Source: Actinobacteria bacterium HGW-Actinobacteria-1 (GTDB lineage Bacteria; Actinomycetota; Coriobacteriia; Anaerosomatales; Anaerosomataceae). Taken from it: a stretch of DNA of 64,000 nt. Of the stretch, positions 8,613 through 16,889 are shown in pieces. The notes under the pieces were generated by a model. It did no database searches. It worked only from the letters and a program-made list of their open reading frames with translations, and was not told the origin of the DNA. Where the stretch lies: the NCBI GenBank assembly GCA_002841355.1, contig PHFB01000001.1, positions 1-64,000 on the forward strand. Reading direction: 5' to 3'. A program made the translations under genes and the position numbers. Each line of letters opens with the position of its first letter. Within the stretch, counting starts at the first letter, position 1.

Positions 8613-9722
8613 TTATGGCAGCTGCGATGTCGGATGGCAATTCAGACACAGGTCGTCGAGTTGTTGGGTCGCTCCGGCCTCGACGAGCATGCGGTAGTTC
8701 GTGGACTCATGTGGGAAGTTCTGGAACCGCGGGTTGCTGGACGTCTCCACACCGTCGGGCATCGTGACCAGGAACGGCGTCACAAGCGCCTGAGTTCCCG
8801 TTGTGGAGAGACTGCCGACACTCCGGGCATCCTCATGACACTGTTGGCAGATCGGTGCGTGCCCCGCCTGCTGGGCGGTTCTCGGGTACGGCATCAGATA
8901 GCCCTGGTTCGAGAAGCCGAGCGTCTGATTGGCGACGGTCGTTCCGGTCCAGGCCCCACTCGCGTTGAGCACGGCGACCCGGCTGTACACGAAGGGAGTC
9001 GTCGTGGTCGCGGCGGAGTCGACCGGGTGATTGTGGACGACGGTCTGTGCCGAGGAGCGACCCTGGTGGCACGCGAGACACCAATCGGACCCGTAGTCGG
9101 CCGTGCCGGTTGGACTGTTTCCAGGATGCTGCTTGAGCAGGTGCGTCTTGATCTGCGGGAGACGCGTTGTGGAGCCCGCGAGCCGGTAGCGGTCTCCCTG
9201 GTAGGCCGCAACAAGGTCACTGCCGTGCGGCGAGTGACAATCAGTGCACGTGAGCGTGCCGTTGAGGCCGCCGAACGTCATCGAGGCCGAGCCACCGGTT
9301 GCCGCGCTGCCACCCGGGATGACACTCGTCGTCTCAACAGAATGGCCAGAAGCCACCGTCAGGCCCCGCGCGGCGATCGTTCCGTACACGCCGCCACCGC
9401 CGGTGCCGTCATGGCACGACTCGCATGATGCCTGGACGGTTGCGGCCGGGAGTAGCAGTACCCCGTCAGAGGGGGCGTCATGGATCGTGTGGCACCCTTT
9501 GCACTTGTACGTCGTGGTGGTGTAGCCGCCATGGACGCCAATTGCCGTTGTGCCGTGAAAGATGCTGTAGCCATACGGGTTGTGGCACCGGCCACAGTTG
9601 TCCTCGGTCATGGCGGGGATGGTGGAGGTCGACTCGTCGTACGCGAACGCGACCCCGGTTGTGCAGCTAACGAGAATCCATGTGGTCACGAGCATCAACG
9701 CGACCCGGTGACTCCTGCTCAC
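8613..9722 (-). CDS. Heptahaem c-type cytochrome, secreted (paralogue)
   Basis: A 369-residue exported cytochrome, convergent with its paralogue at 7388. The chosen start is GTG 9722: a GGGGG ribosome-binding site lies 6 bases upstream and the signal peptide then starts cleanly (VSRSHRVALMLVTTWILVS). An upstream ATG at 9752 has no ribosome-binding site. Seven CxxCH motifs occur: CGRCH, CKGCH, CESCH, CTDCH, CLACH, CQQCH and CLNCH. Order and spacing match the sister protein, with shared blocks CHDGTGG, CQQCHEDAR, NFPHEST and LCLNCH near the C-terminus. The arrangement points to an inverted duplication of an ancestral gene. Electron-transfer function is inferred from the haem motifs and signal peptide; donor and acceptor are unknown. 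Confidence 0.85.
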   Translation of the reverse strand: MSRSHRVALMLVTTWILVSCTTGVAFAYDESTSTIPAMTEDNCGRCHNPYGYSIFHGTTAIGVHGGYTTTTYKCKGCHTIHDAPSDGVLLLPAATVQASCESCHDGTGGGGVYGTIAARGLTVASGHSVETTSVIPGGSAATGGSASMTFGGLNGTLTCTDCHSPHGSDLVAAYQGDRYRLAGSTTRLPQIKTHLLKQHPGNSPTGTADYGSDWCLACHQGRSSAQTVVHNHPVDSAATTTTPFVYSRVAVLNASGAWTGTTVANQTLGFSNQGYLMPYPRTAQQAGHAPICQQCHEDARSVGSLSTTGTQALVTPFLVTMPDGVETSSNPRFQNFPHESTNYRMLVEAGATQQLDDLCLNCHPTSQLP

Positions 9723-9823
9723 GATTGCCCCCAATGAACCAACAGTACACATTAAGCAGTCGATACGGTGATTACCACAGATGAGGCGATGTCGGCAATG
9801 GTGGCGTCGCCGTGCGGCCAGAC

Positions 9824-9852
9824 TTCAGCAAGTATGCCGAGCGTGATACCAT
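9824..9852 (+). promoter_or_regulatory. Predicted promoter of hrcA-dnaJ
   Basis: TTCAGC (9824-9829) and TACCAT (9847-9852) are spaced by 17 bases and end four bases before the CIRCE element, so the operator would cover the transcription start. The boxes are not strong; the placement relative to CIRCE is the best support. Confidence 0.5.
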
Positions 9853-9855
9853 TCG

Positions 9856-9882
9856 TTGGCACTCGTAATCGGAGAGTGCCAA
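9856..9882 (+). promoter_or_regulatory. CIRCE operator (HrcA binding site)
   Basis: TTGGCACTC, nine bases, GAGTGCCAA: a perfect 9-9-9 inverted repeat differing from the CIRCE consensus (TTAGCACTC-N9-GAGTGCTAA) at one symmetric position. It lies 15 bases upstream of the hrcA start, so HrcA probably represses its own operon until heat stress. Confidence 0.95.
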
Positions 9883-9897
9883 CGTAGGAGTACGCGC

Positions 9898-10920
9898 ATG
9901 CTGAACGAACGCCGGCGCGCTGTTCTCGCCGCTCTCGTCGATGAATATGTGAGCACCACCCAGCCGGTCGGCTCCAAGGTCCTCGTGGAGCGGCACCGTC
10001 TGGGCTGCTCGGCTGCGACGGTCCGCTCCGAGCTCGCAGCCCTCGAAGAAAGCGGCTTCGTGCGCTCGCCGCACGTCTCGGCAGGACGCGTGCCCACAGA
10101 CACCGGCTATCGCGCTTTCGTTGACGACGTTCACGAACGTATCGGTGCCCTTGGCCTCAGTTCCGAGGAGGTCGGCAGCATCCACACCGCGTATGAGGCG
10201 CTCGAGCACGAGATGGCCGACGTCATGCGCGAGACCTCGATGCTCCTGTCGCGCTTCACCAACTACGTTGCCGTGGTGGCTGCTCCCGCGCTCAGGCGCG
10301 CACGGATCCGGCGTGTTTCGGTCGTTCCGCTGGCCGAGCGACGCGCGCTGGTGGTTGTGGTCACCGACTCGGGCCAGGTTGCCAACCGTACGCTCGACCT
10401 TATGGTCTCGGCGACCGATGCGATGCTTGCCGAGGTGGAGCGGTACCTGACCGCCATCCTCGAGGACAAGGTCGGCGACCAGGTCGTGGGTATCCGCGAT
10501 GATGCGTCCTCGGCGGGTGACGCGTTCGCGCGCGTGACGCTCCAGGTGCTCGACGAAGTCGTCGACTGCCTCAAGGAGGCCGACGAGGACCGCGTGGTCA
10601 CCGGCGGCGTGGCAGCGCTGCTCGCGCAGCCGGAACTTGCCGATCCCGGCGTCGCCCGTCCTGTGGTGGCGCTCCTCGAAGACGGCCTGACGATGCTCAA
10701 GGTGCTCTCGGACGTGATGCAGTCCGGCGGCGTCGCGGTGCGCATAGGTCATGAGAACCCAGTCGACGCGCTCGGCGCGATGAGTTTCGTCGCAAGCCCG
10801 TACGGAACCAAGGACCGTACCGGTGTCATCGGCGTCATCGGCCCAACCCGCATGAACTACCCCCGCGCGATCACCACGGTGAAGACCGTGGCCGATTCGC
10901 TCACTGACGTGCTCGGATAA
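9898..10920 (+). CDS. hrcA: Heat-inducible transcription repressor HrcA
   Basis: A 340-residue repressor of heat-shock operons. The N-terminal winged-helix domain contains the family signature GCSAATVRSELAALEESGFV and the SAGRVPTDTGYR motif (about residues 40-80); the GAF-like dimerisation region follows. ATG 9898 was chosen because TAGGAG lies 7 bases upstream; a TTG at 9856 in the same frame falls inside the CIRCE operator and is rejected. HrcA is first in an operon with dnaJ 12 bases downstream. grpE and dnaK, which often lie between these two genes, are absent here and must be elsewhere. Confidence 0.97.
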   Translation: MLNERRRAVLAALVDEYVSTTQPVGSKVLVERHRLGCSAATVRSELAALEESGFVRSPHVSAGRVPTDTGYRAFVDDVHERIGALGLSSEEVGSIHTAYEALEHEMADVMRETSMLLSRFTNYVAVVAAPALRRARIRRVSVVPLAERRALVVVVTDSGQVANRTLDLMVSATDAMLAEVERYLTAILEDKVGDQVVGIRDDASSAGDAFARVTLQVLDEVVDCLKEADEDRVVTGGVAALLAQPELADPGVARPVVALLEDGLTMLKVLSDVMQSGGVAVRIGHENPVDALGAMSFVASPYGTKDRTGVIGVIGPTRMNYPRAITTVKTVADSLTDVLG

Positions 10921-10932
10921 GTAAGGAGAACC

Positions 10933-12036
10933 GTGGCTTCCACCGACTACTACGACGTTCTTGGTGTCTCTCGCGACGCTTCGGCCGAGGAGATCAAGAA
11001 GGCGTTCCGCACGAAGGCCCGCGAAACGCACCCCGATGTCTCCGACGGCGACAATGCCGAGGAGGAGTTCAAGCGCATCAACGAGGCGTACGAGGTTCTC
11101 TCGGACGATCAGAAGCGCTCCAACTACGACCAGTATGGGACCGCCGACCCACGTCAGGCCGGCTACGGTGACATGGGCGACGTCTTCGGCGGTTTCGAGG
11201 ACATCTTCTCCGTGTTCATGGGCGGCATGGGCGGCATGGGCCAGCAGCGCGTGCGGCTTGAGGGCCGAGACATGCGCGGGCAGACGGTCATCACGCTGCA
11301 GGAAGCCGCGACGGGCGTTGAGAAGGATGTGCCGCTCAACCGCGTCGGACCGTGCGATACATGCAATGCCAGCGGCGCGGCGCCTGGCGGCAGCGTCAAG
11401 ACGTGCCCCGAGTGCAACGGTGCGGGTCAGCGTCGCACGCAGCGCAGAACGATACTCGGCGTGATGGAGTCCGTCACGCCGTGCGAGCGGTGCTCGGCCA
11501 CCGGCAAGATCGCGGAGCCGCCGTGTCCCACGTGCGGCGGCGAGGGCCGAACGCGCGTCTCGGAGACGGTTCGCGTCTCGGTGCCGGCCGGCGTCTCGGA
11601 TGGAGCGACGTTGCGCGTCCCCGGCAAGGGCGAGGCGGGCGTGCGCGGCGCGCAGCCGGGCGACCTGCTGCTCACGGTGCGCATCGCGCCGCACGAGTAC
11701 CTGCACCGCGAGGGCGATGACCTGCACGCTATGGCGGCCATCAACATCGCGCAGGCGGCGTTGGGCGGGACGATCAACGTACCGGGTCTCTTCGGCGACC
11801 AGGCCGTGGAGTTCAGCGCTGGCGTGCAGAGCGGCGACACCGTGCGCGTGCGTTCAAGCGGCATGCCGCGGATGCGTGGCGGCGTGGGTGACCTCATCGT
11901 GCACCTGCGGGTGGACGTTCCCAAGAAGCTCAACAAGAAGCAGCGCGAACTGCTGCGAGAGCTCGGTGAATCGCTCGGCACCGGCAAGGGCGGACCGACG
12001 AAGCTTGAGCGTCTCAAGGACTGGCTCGGCGCGTAG
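10933..12036 (+). CDS. dnaJ: Chaperone protein DnaJ (Hsp40)
   Basis: A 367-residue type I J-protein that stimulates DnaK ATPase and delivers unfolded clients. The J domain (residues 4-70) has the HPD motif in THPDVSDG. A Gly/Phe/Met-rich segment follows, then four zinc-finger repeats (CDTCNASG, CPECNGAG, CERCSATG, CPTCGGEG) and the C-terminal substrate-binding domains. GTG 10933 is preceded by AAGGAG five bases upstream. The stop codon directly abuts the rsmE ATG, so translation is coupled. Control by the upstream CIRCE site is likely. Confidence 0.97.
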   Translation: MASTDYYDVLGVSRDASAEEIKKAFRTKARETHPDVSDGDNAEEEFKRINEAYEVLSDDQKRSNYDQYGTADPRQAGYGDMGDVFGGFEDIFSVFMGGMGGMGQQRVRLEGRDMRGQTVITLQEAATGVEKDVPLNRVGPCDTCNASGAAPGGSVKTCPECNGAGQRRTQRRTILGVMESVTPCERCSATGKIAEPPCPTCGGEGRTRVSETVRVSVPAGVSDGATLRVPGKGEAGVRGAQPGDLLLTVRIAPHEYLHREGDDLHAMAAINIAQAALGGTINVPGLFGDQAVEFSAGVQSGDTVRVRSSGMPRMRGGVGDLIVHLRVDVPKKLNKKQRELLRELGESLGTGKGGPTKLERLKDWLGA

Positions 12037-12792
12037 ATGAGCGCACACCGCTTCTTCCTCGAGGGACCTGTGGGTGCCGAGGGTGCGCTTGCGCTCTCGG
12101 CCGAGGACCTGCACCACCTCCGGGACGTGCTGCGCCTCGCGCCGGGCGACGAGATCGTCGCTGTTGGCGCCGATGGTGCCGCCGCGCTCGTGCGGCTTAC
12201 GGCGGTTGGTGCCGAAGGCGCGAGCGGCGTGGCACTTGGAAACGTGGACGCTCCGCGGATTCCGCGCGTGTGGCTCGTGCAGGGACTCGCGAAGGGCGAG
12301 AAGATGGACCTCGTCGTGCGCATGGCCACCGAGCTGGGTTGCGAGCGGATCGTACCGCTCATGACGTCGCGCTCGGTTGTTCGGCTCGATGCCGGGAAGG
12401 CCGCCGCACGCGTAGACCGTTGGGAGCGCATCGCCGCCGGTGCCGCGAAGCAGGCGCAGCTCACGCGCGTGCCCGAGGTGGCCGCGCTCGCCGACGTCAG
12501 CGGCCTCATGGGCGCGGTTGCGGGCGCAGCTCTCGTACTTGTCGCGTGGGAAGACGCCGCTGGCGCGCCCGGAATCGCCGCTACCATCACCGACGCAGCG
12601 CTTTCGGCGGACGCCGCCGTCGCGATCGTCGTCGGCCCCGAGGGCGGCTTCGCGGCCGAGGAGGTATCTGTGCTCGTCGCGCAGGGCGCACAGGTCGTGT
12701 CGCTCGGCGACACGGTGCTGCGTACCGAGACGGCCGGCGTGGTGGCTACCGCACTCGCACTCGCGGCTCGCGGAGGTCTCGGTGGCGCGTAA
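12037..12792 (+). CDS. rsmE: 16S rRNA m3U1498 methyltransferase RsmE
   Basis: A 251-residue SPOUT-class methyltransferase that methylates N3 of U1498 in 16S rRNA. The N-terminal PUA-like part contains LHHLRDVLRL. The C-terminal knot contains the AdoMet-binding signature IVVGPEGGFAAEEV and LGDTVLRTETA, both diagnostic of RsmE. The ATG follows the dnaJ stop codon with no gap, and the 3' end overlaps mtaB by 11 bases. The order dnaJ-rsmE-mtaB is common in Gram-positive bacteria (often with prmA, which is missing here). Confidence 0.95.
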   Translation: MSAHRFFLEGPVGAEGALALSAEDLHHLRDVLRLAPGDEIVAVGADGAAALVRLTAVGAEGASGVALGNVDAPRIPRVWLVQGLAKGEKMDLVVRMATELGCERIVPLMTSRSVVRLDAGKAAARVDRWERIAAGAAKQAQLTRVPEVAALADVSGLMGAVAGAALVLVAWEDAAGAPGIAATITDAALSADAAVAIVVGPEGGFAAEEVSVLVAQGAQVVSLGDTVLRTETAGVVATALALAARGGLGGA

Positions 12793-14023
12793 CGCGCATC
12801 GTGTGGCGTTCCGGACGCTCGGCTGCAAGGTCAACCAGGTCGAGGCCGAGACGATCGCCGCCGCGCTCATCGGCACTGGCGCCGTTGTCGTGCCGCAGGA
12901 AGACGCCGAGGTCGTCATCGTGACGACGTGCACGGTCACCGGTGAAGCCGACCACAAGGCGCGCAAGGCAGTTCGCCACGCGCACTCGCTCCCGCAGGCA
13001 CCCGTGGTCGTCGTGACCGGCTGCCTCGCAGCGATCGACGACGGCGCGCTTGCATCGCTCGGGGAGCGCGTGATCGTCGAGGCCGACAAGAGCGCCGTCC
13101 CCGCGCGTGTCGCCGCCGTTCTCGGCACTCCCTCGGCACCCGCGACGACATCTGCACGCGCAGGGGAGGGCTTCCACACCCGCGCGATGGTGAAAGTCGA
13201 AGACGGCTGCGACAACTTCTGCGCGTACTGCATCGTGCCTCACGCGCGGGGCGTGCCCCGCTCGACGCCGATCGAAGACGTCATCGCCGAGGTGCGCGCG
13301 CTTCGCGACGCGGGTGCGCACGAGGTCGTCCTCACCGGCATCAACATCGGTCGATACGATCACGCAGGCGTTCGCTTGCCGGACCTCATCGAGGCAGTCG
13401 CCGAAACAGGCATCGAGCGCATCCGGCTCTCAAGCGTGGAGCCCGAAGACGTGGACGATGCGCTTCTCTCGGCCATCGGGCGCACCCCTGCGTTCTGCGA
13501 GCACCTGCATGTGCCGCTCCAGTCCGGCAGCGACCGGACTCTTGCCGAGATGGGCCGGCACTACGACACCGCCACGTACGCCGCGATCATCGAACGTGCC
13601 CGAGAGGCGATCCCGCACCTTGCGGTCTCGGCCGACGTCATCGTCGGCTTCCCGGGTGAGACCGAGGCCGATGCCGCCGAGACCCTTGCGTTCCTCGAGC
13701 GCGTCAGCTTCGCGAAGCTGCACGTCTTCCGGTACTCAGCGCGCGCGGGCACGCCCGCCGCTGCTCGCGATGACCGGGTCCCGCCCGAGACGATCGCCCG
13801 TCGCGCTGCCGCCGTGCGCGCGCTCGGCGGCAGCATGCGGGTCGAACATCTTCGCGAGCAGGTCGGGCGCACGGTCGAGGTTCTCGTGGAGCGCACCGGC
13901 GAGGGCACCGCCCGGGACGGCTCGCGTGCGCGCTTCGCGGCAACAGTCGCGGCACCGGGAACGCTCGCTCGCGTGTCCGTTTCGGGTATCGACGAAGCAG
14001 GATTCGCGCTCACTGCGTGGTAG
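12782..14023 (+). CDS. mtaB: tRNA t6A37 methylthiotransferase MtaB
   Basis: A 413-residue radical SAM methylthiotransferase that converts t6A37 to ms2t6A37 in ANN-decoding tRNAs. The N-terminal UPF0004 domain starts FRTLGCKVNQVEAE, with further cluster cysteines in TTCTVTGEAD and TGC. The radical SAM motif is CDNFCAYC in KVEDGCDNFCAYCIVP. The C-terminal TRAM domain ends near ISGIDEAGFAL. The start is GTG 12782, five bases after GGAGG, inside the end of rsmE; an upstream extension in the same frame merely overlaps rsmE and is rejected. Confidence 0.95.
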   Translation: MARNAHRVAFRTLGCKVNQVEAETIAAALIGTGAVVVPQEDAEVVIVTTCTVTGEADHKARKAVRHAHSLPQAPVVVVTGCLAAIDDGALASLGERVIVEADKSAVPARVAAVLGTPSAPATTSARAGEGFHTRAMVKVEDGCDNFCAYCIVPHARGVPRSTPIEDVIAEVRALRDAGAHEVVLTGINIGRYDHAGVRLPDLIEAVAETGIERIRLSSVEPEDVDDALLSAIGRTPAFCEHLHVPLQSGSDRTLAEMGRHYDTATYAAIIERAREAIPHLAVSADVIVGFPGETEADAAETLAFLERVSFAKLHVFRYSARAGTPAAARDDRVPPETIARRAAAVRALGGSMRVEHLREQVGRTVEVLVERTGEGTARDGSRARFAATVAAPGTLARVSVSGIDEAGFALTAW

Positions 14024-14058
14024 AATCTAGTCGTCAGCCCAAGGAGGCGATTGCAAGC

Positions 14059-15033
14059 GTGTCGAACCCCACCCAGGTCCGCCTGGTCGTGCCACCCGAG
14101 ATCAACATGGTCGATCTCCTCGGAGAGGGAGACCATCTCCTCAGACTCATAGAAGAGCAGTTCGAATCGGATATCAACGTGCGCGGCAACGAGGTCGCCA
14201 TCGTCGGCGACGTCGCCGAGGCGCAGGCCGTATCGGCCGTGTTCGGCGAACTGATCTCGCTTCTGAGCAAGGGCGAGCACCTGACACCAGACAGTCTCGA
14301 CCGTGCAATGGACATGCTCAAGCGGGGCGAATGCAGCCCCACAAGCGTGTTCTCGGACGTCATCCTCGCGCATCGCGGCAAGAGCATCCGCCCGAAGACA
14401 GCCGGGCAGAAGCACTACGTCGATGCCATCCGCAAGAACACCGTTACGTTCGGCATCGGCCCTGCCGGTACCGGCAAGACATACCTCGCAATGGCGATGG
14501 CCGTCGATGCGCTCCGCAAGAAGGAAGTAGGACGCATCATCCTCACGCGTCCGGCGGTGGAGGCGGGGGAGAAGCTCGGCTTCTTGCCCGGCAACCTCTA
14601 CGAGAAGGTCGACCCGTACCTTCGCCCGCTTTACGACGCACTCTTCGACATGATGGACATCGAGAAGTCCACGATGCTCACCGAGAAGGGCGTTATCGAA
14701 GTCGCGCCACTTGCGTTCATGCGCGGCCGCACGCTCAACGACAGCTTTGTCATTCTCGACGAGGCGCAGAACACCACACCCGAGCAGATGAAGATGTTCC
14801 TGACGCGCCTTGGCTTTGGCAGCAAGATCGTCGTCACCGGTGACGTGACGCAGATCGACCTCATCGGCGCGCTCTCGGGGCTCAAGCAGGTGCGCGGCAT
14901 CCTCGAGAACGTGAACGACGTCGCGTTCGTGGAGTTCTCGTCGCGCGATGTCGTGCGACATCGCCTCGTGCAGCGCATCGTCACTGCGTACAGCGAGTTC
15001 GAGGAGGCGAAGGCGGCAGCCGCCGATGCCTAG
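14059..15033 (+). CDS. PhoH-family ATPase (PhoH/PhoL)
   Basis: A 324-residue cytoplasmic P-loop ATPase. Walker A is GPAGTGKTYLAMAMA, Walker B is VILDEAQNTT, and the conserved block RPAVEAGEKLGFLPG lies between them. An N-terminal PhoH-like appendage (about residues 1-110) precedes the ATPase core. The family is linked to RNA metabolism and ribosome maturation together with ybeY, which lies two genes downstream. GTG 14059 follows AAGGAGG (14041-14047) with a rather long 11-base spacer; an in-frame GTG at 14017 overlapping mtaB is possible. The 3' end overlaps the next gene by 8 bases. Confidence 0.93.
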   Translation: MSNPTQVRLVVPPEINMVDLLGEGDHLLRLIEEQFESDINVRGNEVAIVGDVAEAQAVSAVFGELISLLSKGEHLTPDSLDRAMDMLKRGECSPTSVFSDVILAHRGKSIRPKTAGQKHYVDAIRKNTVTFGIGPAGTGKTYLAMAMAVDALRKKEVGRIILTRPAVEAGEKLGFLPGNLYEKVDPYLRPLYDALFDMMDIEKSTMLTEKGVIEVAPLAFMRGRTLNDSFVILDEAQNTTPEQMKMFLTRLGFGSKIVVTGDVTQIDLIGALSGLKQVRGILENVNDVAFVEFSSRDVVRHRLVQRIVTAYSEFEEAKAAAADA

Positions 15034-16477
15034 TCTGCTGGACAGGATCGCGCGGCTCTGGCCAACGAAAGGTGCTCTCTCGACCGCTTCGGGCCAGCGC
15101 ATCGCGCTTGGGGCGGCGACGGCGCTTCTCGCCTCGATACCGCTTATCGTCGCGCGCGCGAACGTCTCGACCGCCATCGCCGATGTCGTGCTCGTGTCGC
15201 TGCTCGTGTTGGTCGGTGGACTCTACCTGGTCCGCAACGAGCGCGATGTGTGGGAGCGCTTTCGTGACGTCGCGATCCTGGCAACCCTCGTGCTTGGCGT
15301 CGTATACGGGACATGGCTTTCGGCGATGCTCCTACCGGGCGTTCCGCCGTACGTCCTGCCGATCCCGTTGGCCCCGATTCTCGCGACGCTGCTGCTGAAC
15401 CCGCGCGTTGGCATCCTGATCGCGGTGGTGGGTGTAGGCGTGGGGATCCTGTTCAGCGTGCTCGACGGCGCTCATGTGGTCGGCTCGCTTCTCGCCACCG
15501 CTGCTGGTGTCACGGCGATGGGAGTCATCAGCGAGCGCTCTCGGCTCATCTCGGCTGGTGGTCTTGTCGTGGCGGTCACGGGTGCGTCGGCTCTTGGCGC
15601 AACGCTCATCGAGGGCGCCGCGCTGTCACAGGCGGTCGTCGCCGGCGGTCTGGGGCTTGTGGGCGGCGCAATCACGGTCATCCTGATGCTGGGGCTGCTG
15701 CCGATCTTCGAACTCGTCTTCGGCGTGACTACCGATGTGCGACTGCTTGAACTCGCCAACCCCGGGCACCCGCTGCTCAAGCGACTGATGATGGAAGCGC
15801 CCGGCACGTACAGCCACTCGGTGATGACAGGGAATCTGGCCGAGTCAGCCGCCCAGCACATCGGGGCGAATGCGTTGCTCACCCGCGTGGGTGCGTACTA
15901 CCACGACATCGGTAAGATCAGGCGTCCGGGGTTCTTCGTGGAGAACCAGGCAGGCCTGGCGAATCCGCACGACAACACGTCACCGGCGCTCTCGGCGCTT
16001 ATCATCACCGCGCACGTCCGCGAGGGCGTCGAGCTTGCCGAGGAATACCGGTTGCCGCAGGAGGTCGTGGAGATCGTTCGCCAACACCACGGCACGTCGA
16101 TGGTGGTGTACTTCTACAACAAGGCCGCTGCGTCGGGCGGTCCGGTCTACGAGGCCGACTTCCGGTACTCCGGCGAGCGCCCGCGTTCGCGCGAAGCAGC
16201 GCTCGTGATGCTTGCGGATAGTGCCGAGGCCGCCGTGCGCGCCACTGTCAAGCCAACGCCCCCACGCATCGAGGAGGTCGTCCGCAAGGTCGTCTCGACG
16301 AAGCTTGCCGACCACCAGCTCGATCTGGCGAACATGACGCTCGCGGAGATCGAAGCCGTCATCGGCGTCTACACACGGCTTCTGTCGAGCGTGTACCATC
16401 CAAGACTGGAGTACCCGGACGTCGTTAGCGGGAGGGACAAGCATGCTGGTCAGCGTAACGAGCCATCGCGAGCCTGA
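15026..16477 (+). CDS. Membrane HD-domain phosphohydrolase (short PgpH-like)
   Basis: A 483-residue integral membrane protein. Residues about 25-240 form a cluster of hydrophobic segments like the 7TM part of 7TMR-HD proteins. The cytoplasmic HD domain follows, with YSHSVMTGNLAE near residue 262 and the YYHDIGKIRRP metal-binding motif near 291. Relatives of this type (PgpH) hydrolyse the second messenger c-di-AMP. Full-length PgpH proteins are about 700 residues and carry a large extracellular sensing domain; that domain is missing here. Its place between phoH and ybeY is the usual one for this family. Substrate is inferred from the family and position. Confidence 0.85.
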   Translation: MPSLLDRIARLWPTKGALSTASGQRIALGAATALLASIPLIVARANVSTAIADVVLVSLLVLVGGLYLVRNERDVWERFRDVAILATLVLGVVYGTWLSAMLLPGVPPYVLPIPLAPILATLLLNPRVGILIAVVGVGVGILFSVLDGAHVVGSLLATAAGVTAMGVISERSRLISAGGLVVAVTGASALGATLIEGAALSQAVVAGGLGLVGGAITVILMLGLLPIFELVFGVTTDVRLLELANPGHPLLKRLMMEAPGTYSHSVMTGNLAESAAQHIGANALLTRVGAYYHDIGKIRRPGFFVENQAGLANPHDNTSPALSALIITAHVREGVELAEEYRLPQEVVEIVRQHHGTSMVVYFYNKAAASGGPVYEADFRYSGERPRSREAALVMLADSAEAAVRATVKPTPPRIEEVVRKVVSTKLADHQLDLANMTLAEIEAVIGVYTRLLSSVYHPRLEYPDVVSGRDKHAGQRNEPSRA

Positions 16478-16886
16478 GCCGCTCAACTTCGAGGCGTTCG
16501 AGCGTTTGGCGCACTTCGCGCTGGGGCTGGAGTCGGCTCCGGAGCAATCGGAGCTTTCAATCGCGCTCGTCGACATCGACGAGATGGCGCGACTGAACGA
16601 GCAGTATCGCGGCATCGTTGGCCCCACGGACGTGCTTTCGTTCGGTTGCGACGATCCGTGCGTTGCCGCGGGCGACGAGCCGATCACCCTCGGCGACGTC
16701 ATCATCGCGCCCGAGGTTGCCGCGGCACAGGCCGTGGAGCTTGGCACGACGGTCGAGTCCGAGCTGAATCTGCTTCTGGTGCACGGCATATTGCATCTGC
16801 TCGGCTATGACCACGAGACGGACGAGGATGCGTCGGTGATGCAGGCGCGCGAGGTGGTCCTGCTCGAGGCGTACGCGGCGGAATAG
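16443..16886 (+). CDS. ybeY: Endoribonuclease YbeY
   Basis: A 147-residue metal-dependent RNase used in 16S rRNA 3'-end maturation and ribosome quality control. The zinc-binding signature HGILHLLGYDH is complete (H114, H118, H124). VLSFGCDDP and LGDVIIAPEV match the conserved family core. The start at ATG 16443 lies inside the 3' end of the preceding gene (35-base overlap), and dgkA begins four bases after the stop. phoH-ybeY-dgkA-cdd-era-recO is a conserved bacterial order. Confidence 0.95.
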   Translation: MLVSVTSHREPEPLNFEAFERLAHFALGLESAPEQSELSIALVDIDEMARLNEQYRGIVGPTDVLSFGCDDPCVAAGDEPITLGDVIIAPEVAAAQAVELGTTVESELNLLLVHGILHLLGYDHETDEDASVMQAREVVLLEAYAAE

Positions 16887-16889
16887 AGC

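Noticed and set aside
9772-11727. Long minus-strand open frame opposite hrcA and dnaJ
   Set aside because: It runs across two certain genes and the CIRCE site and has the same antisense composition; not a gene.
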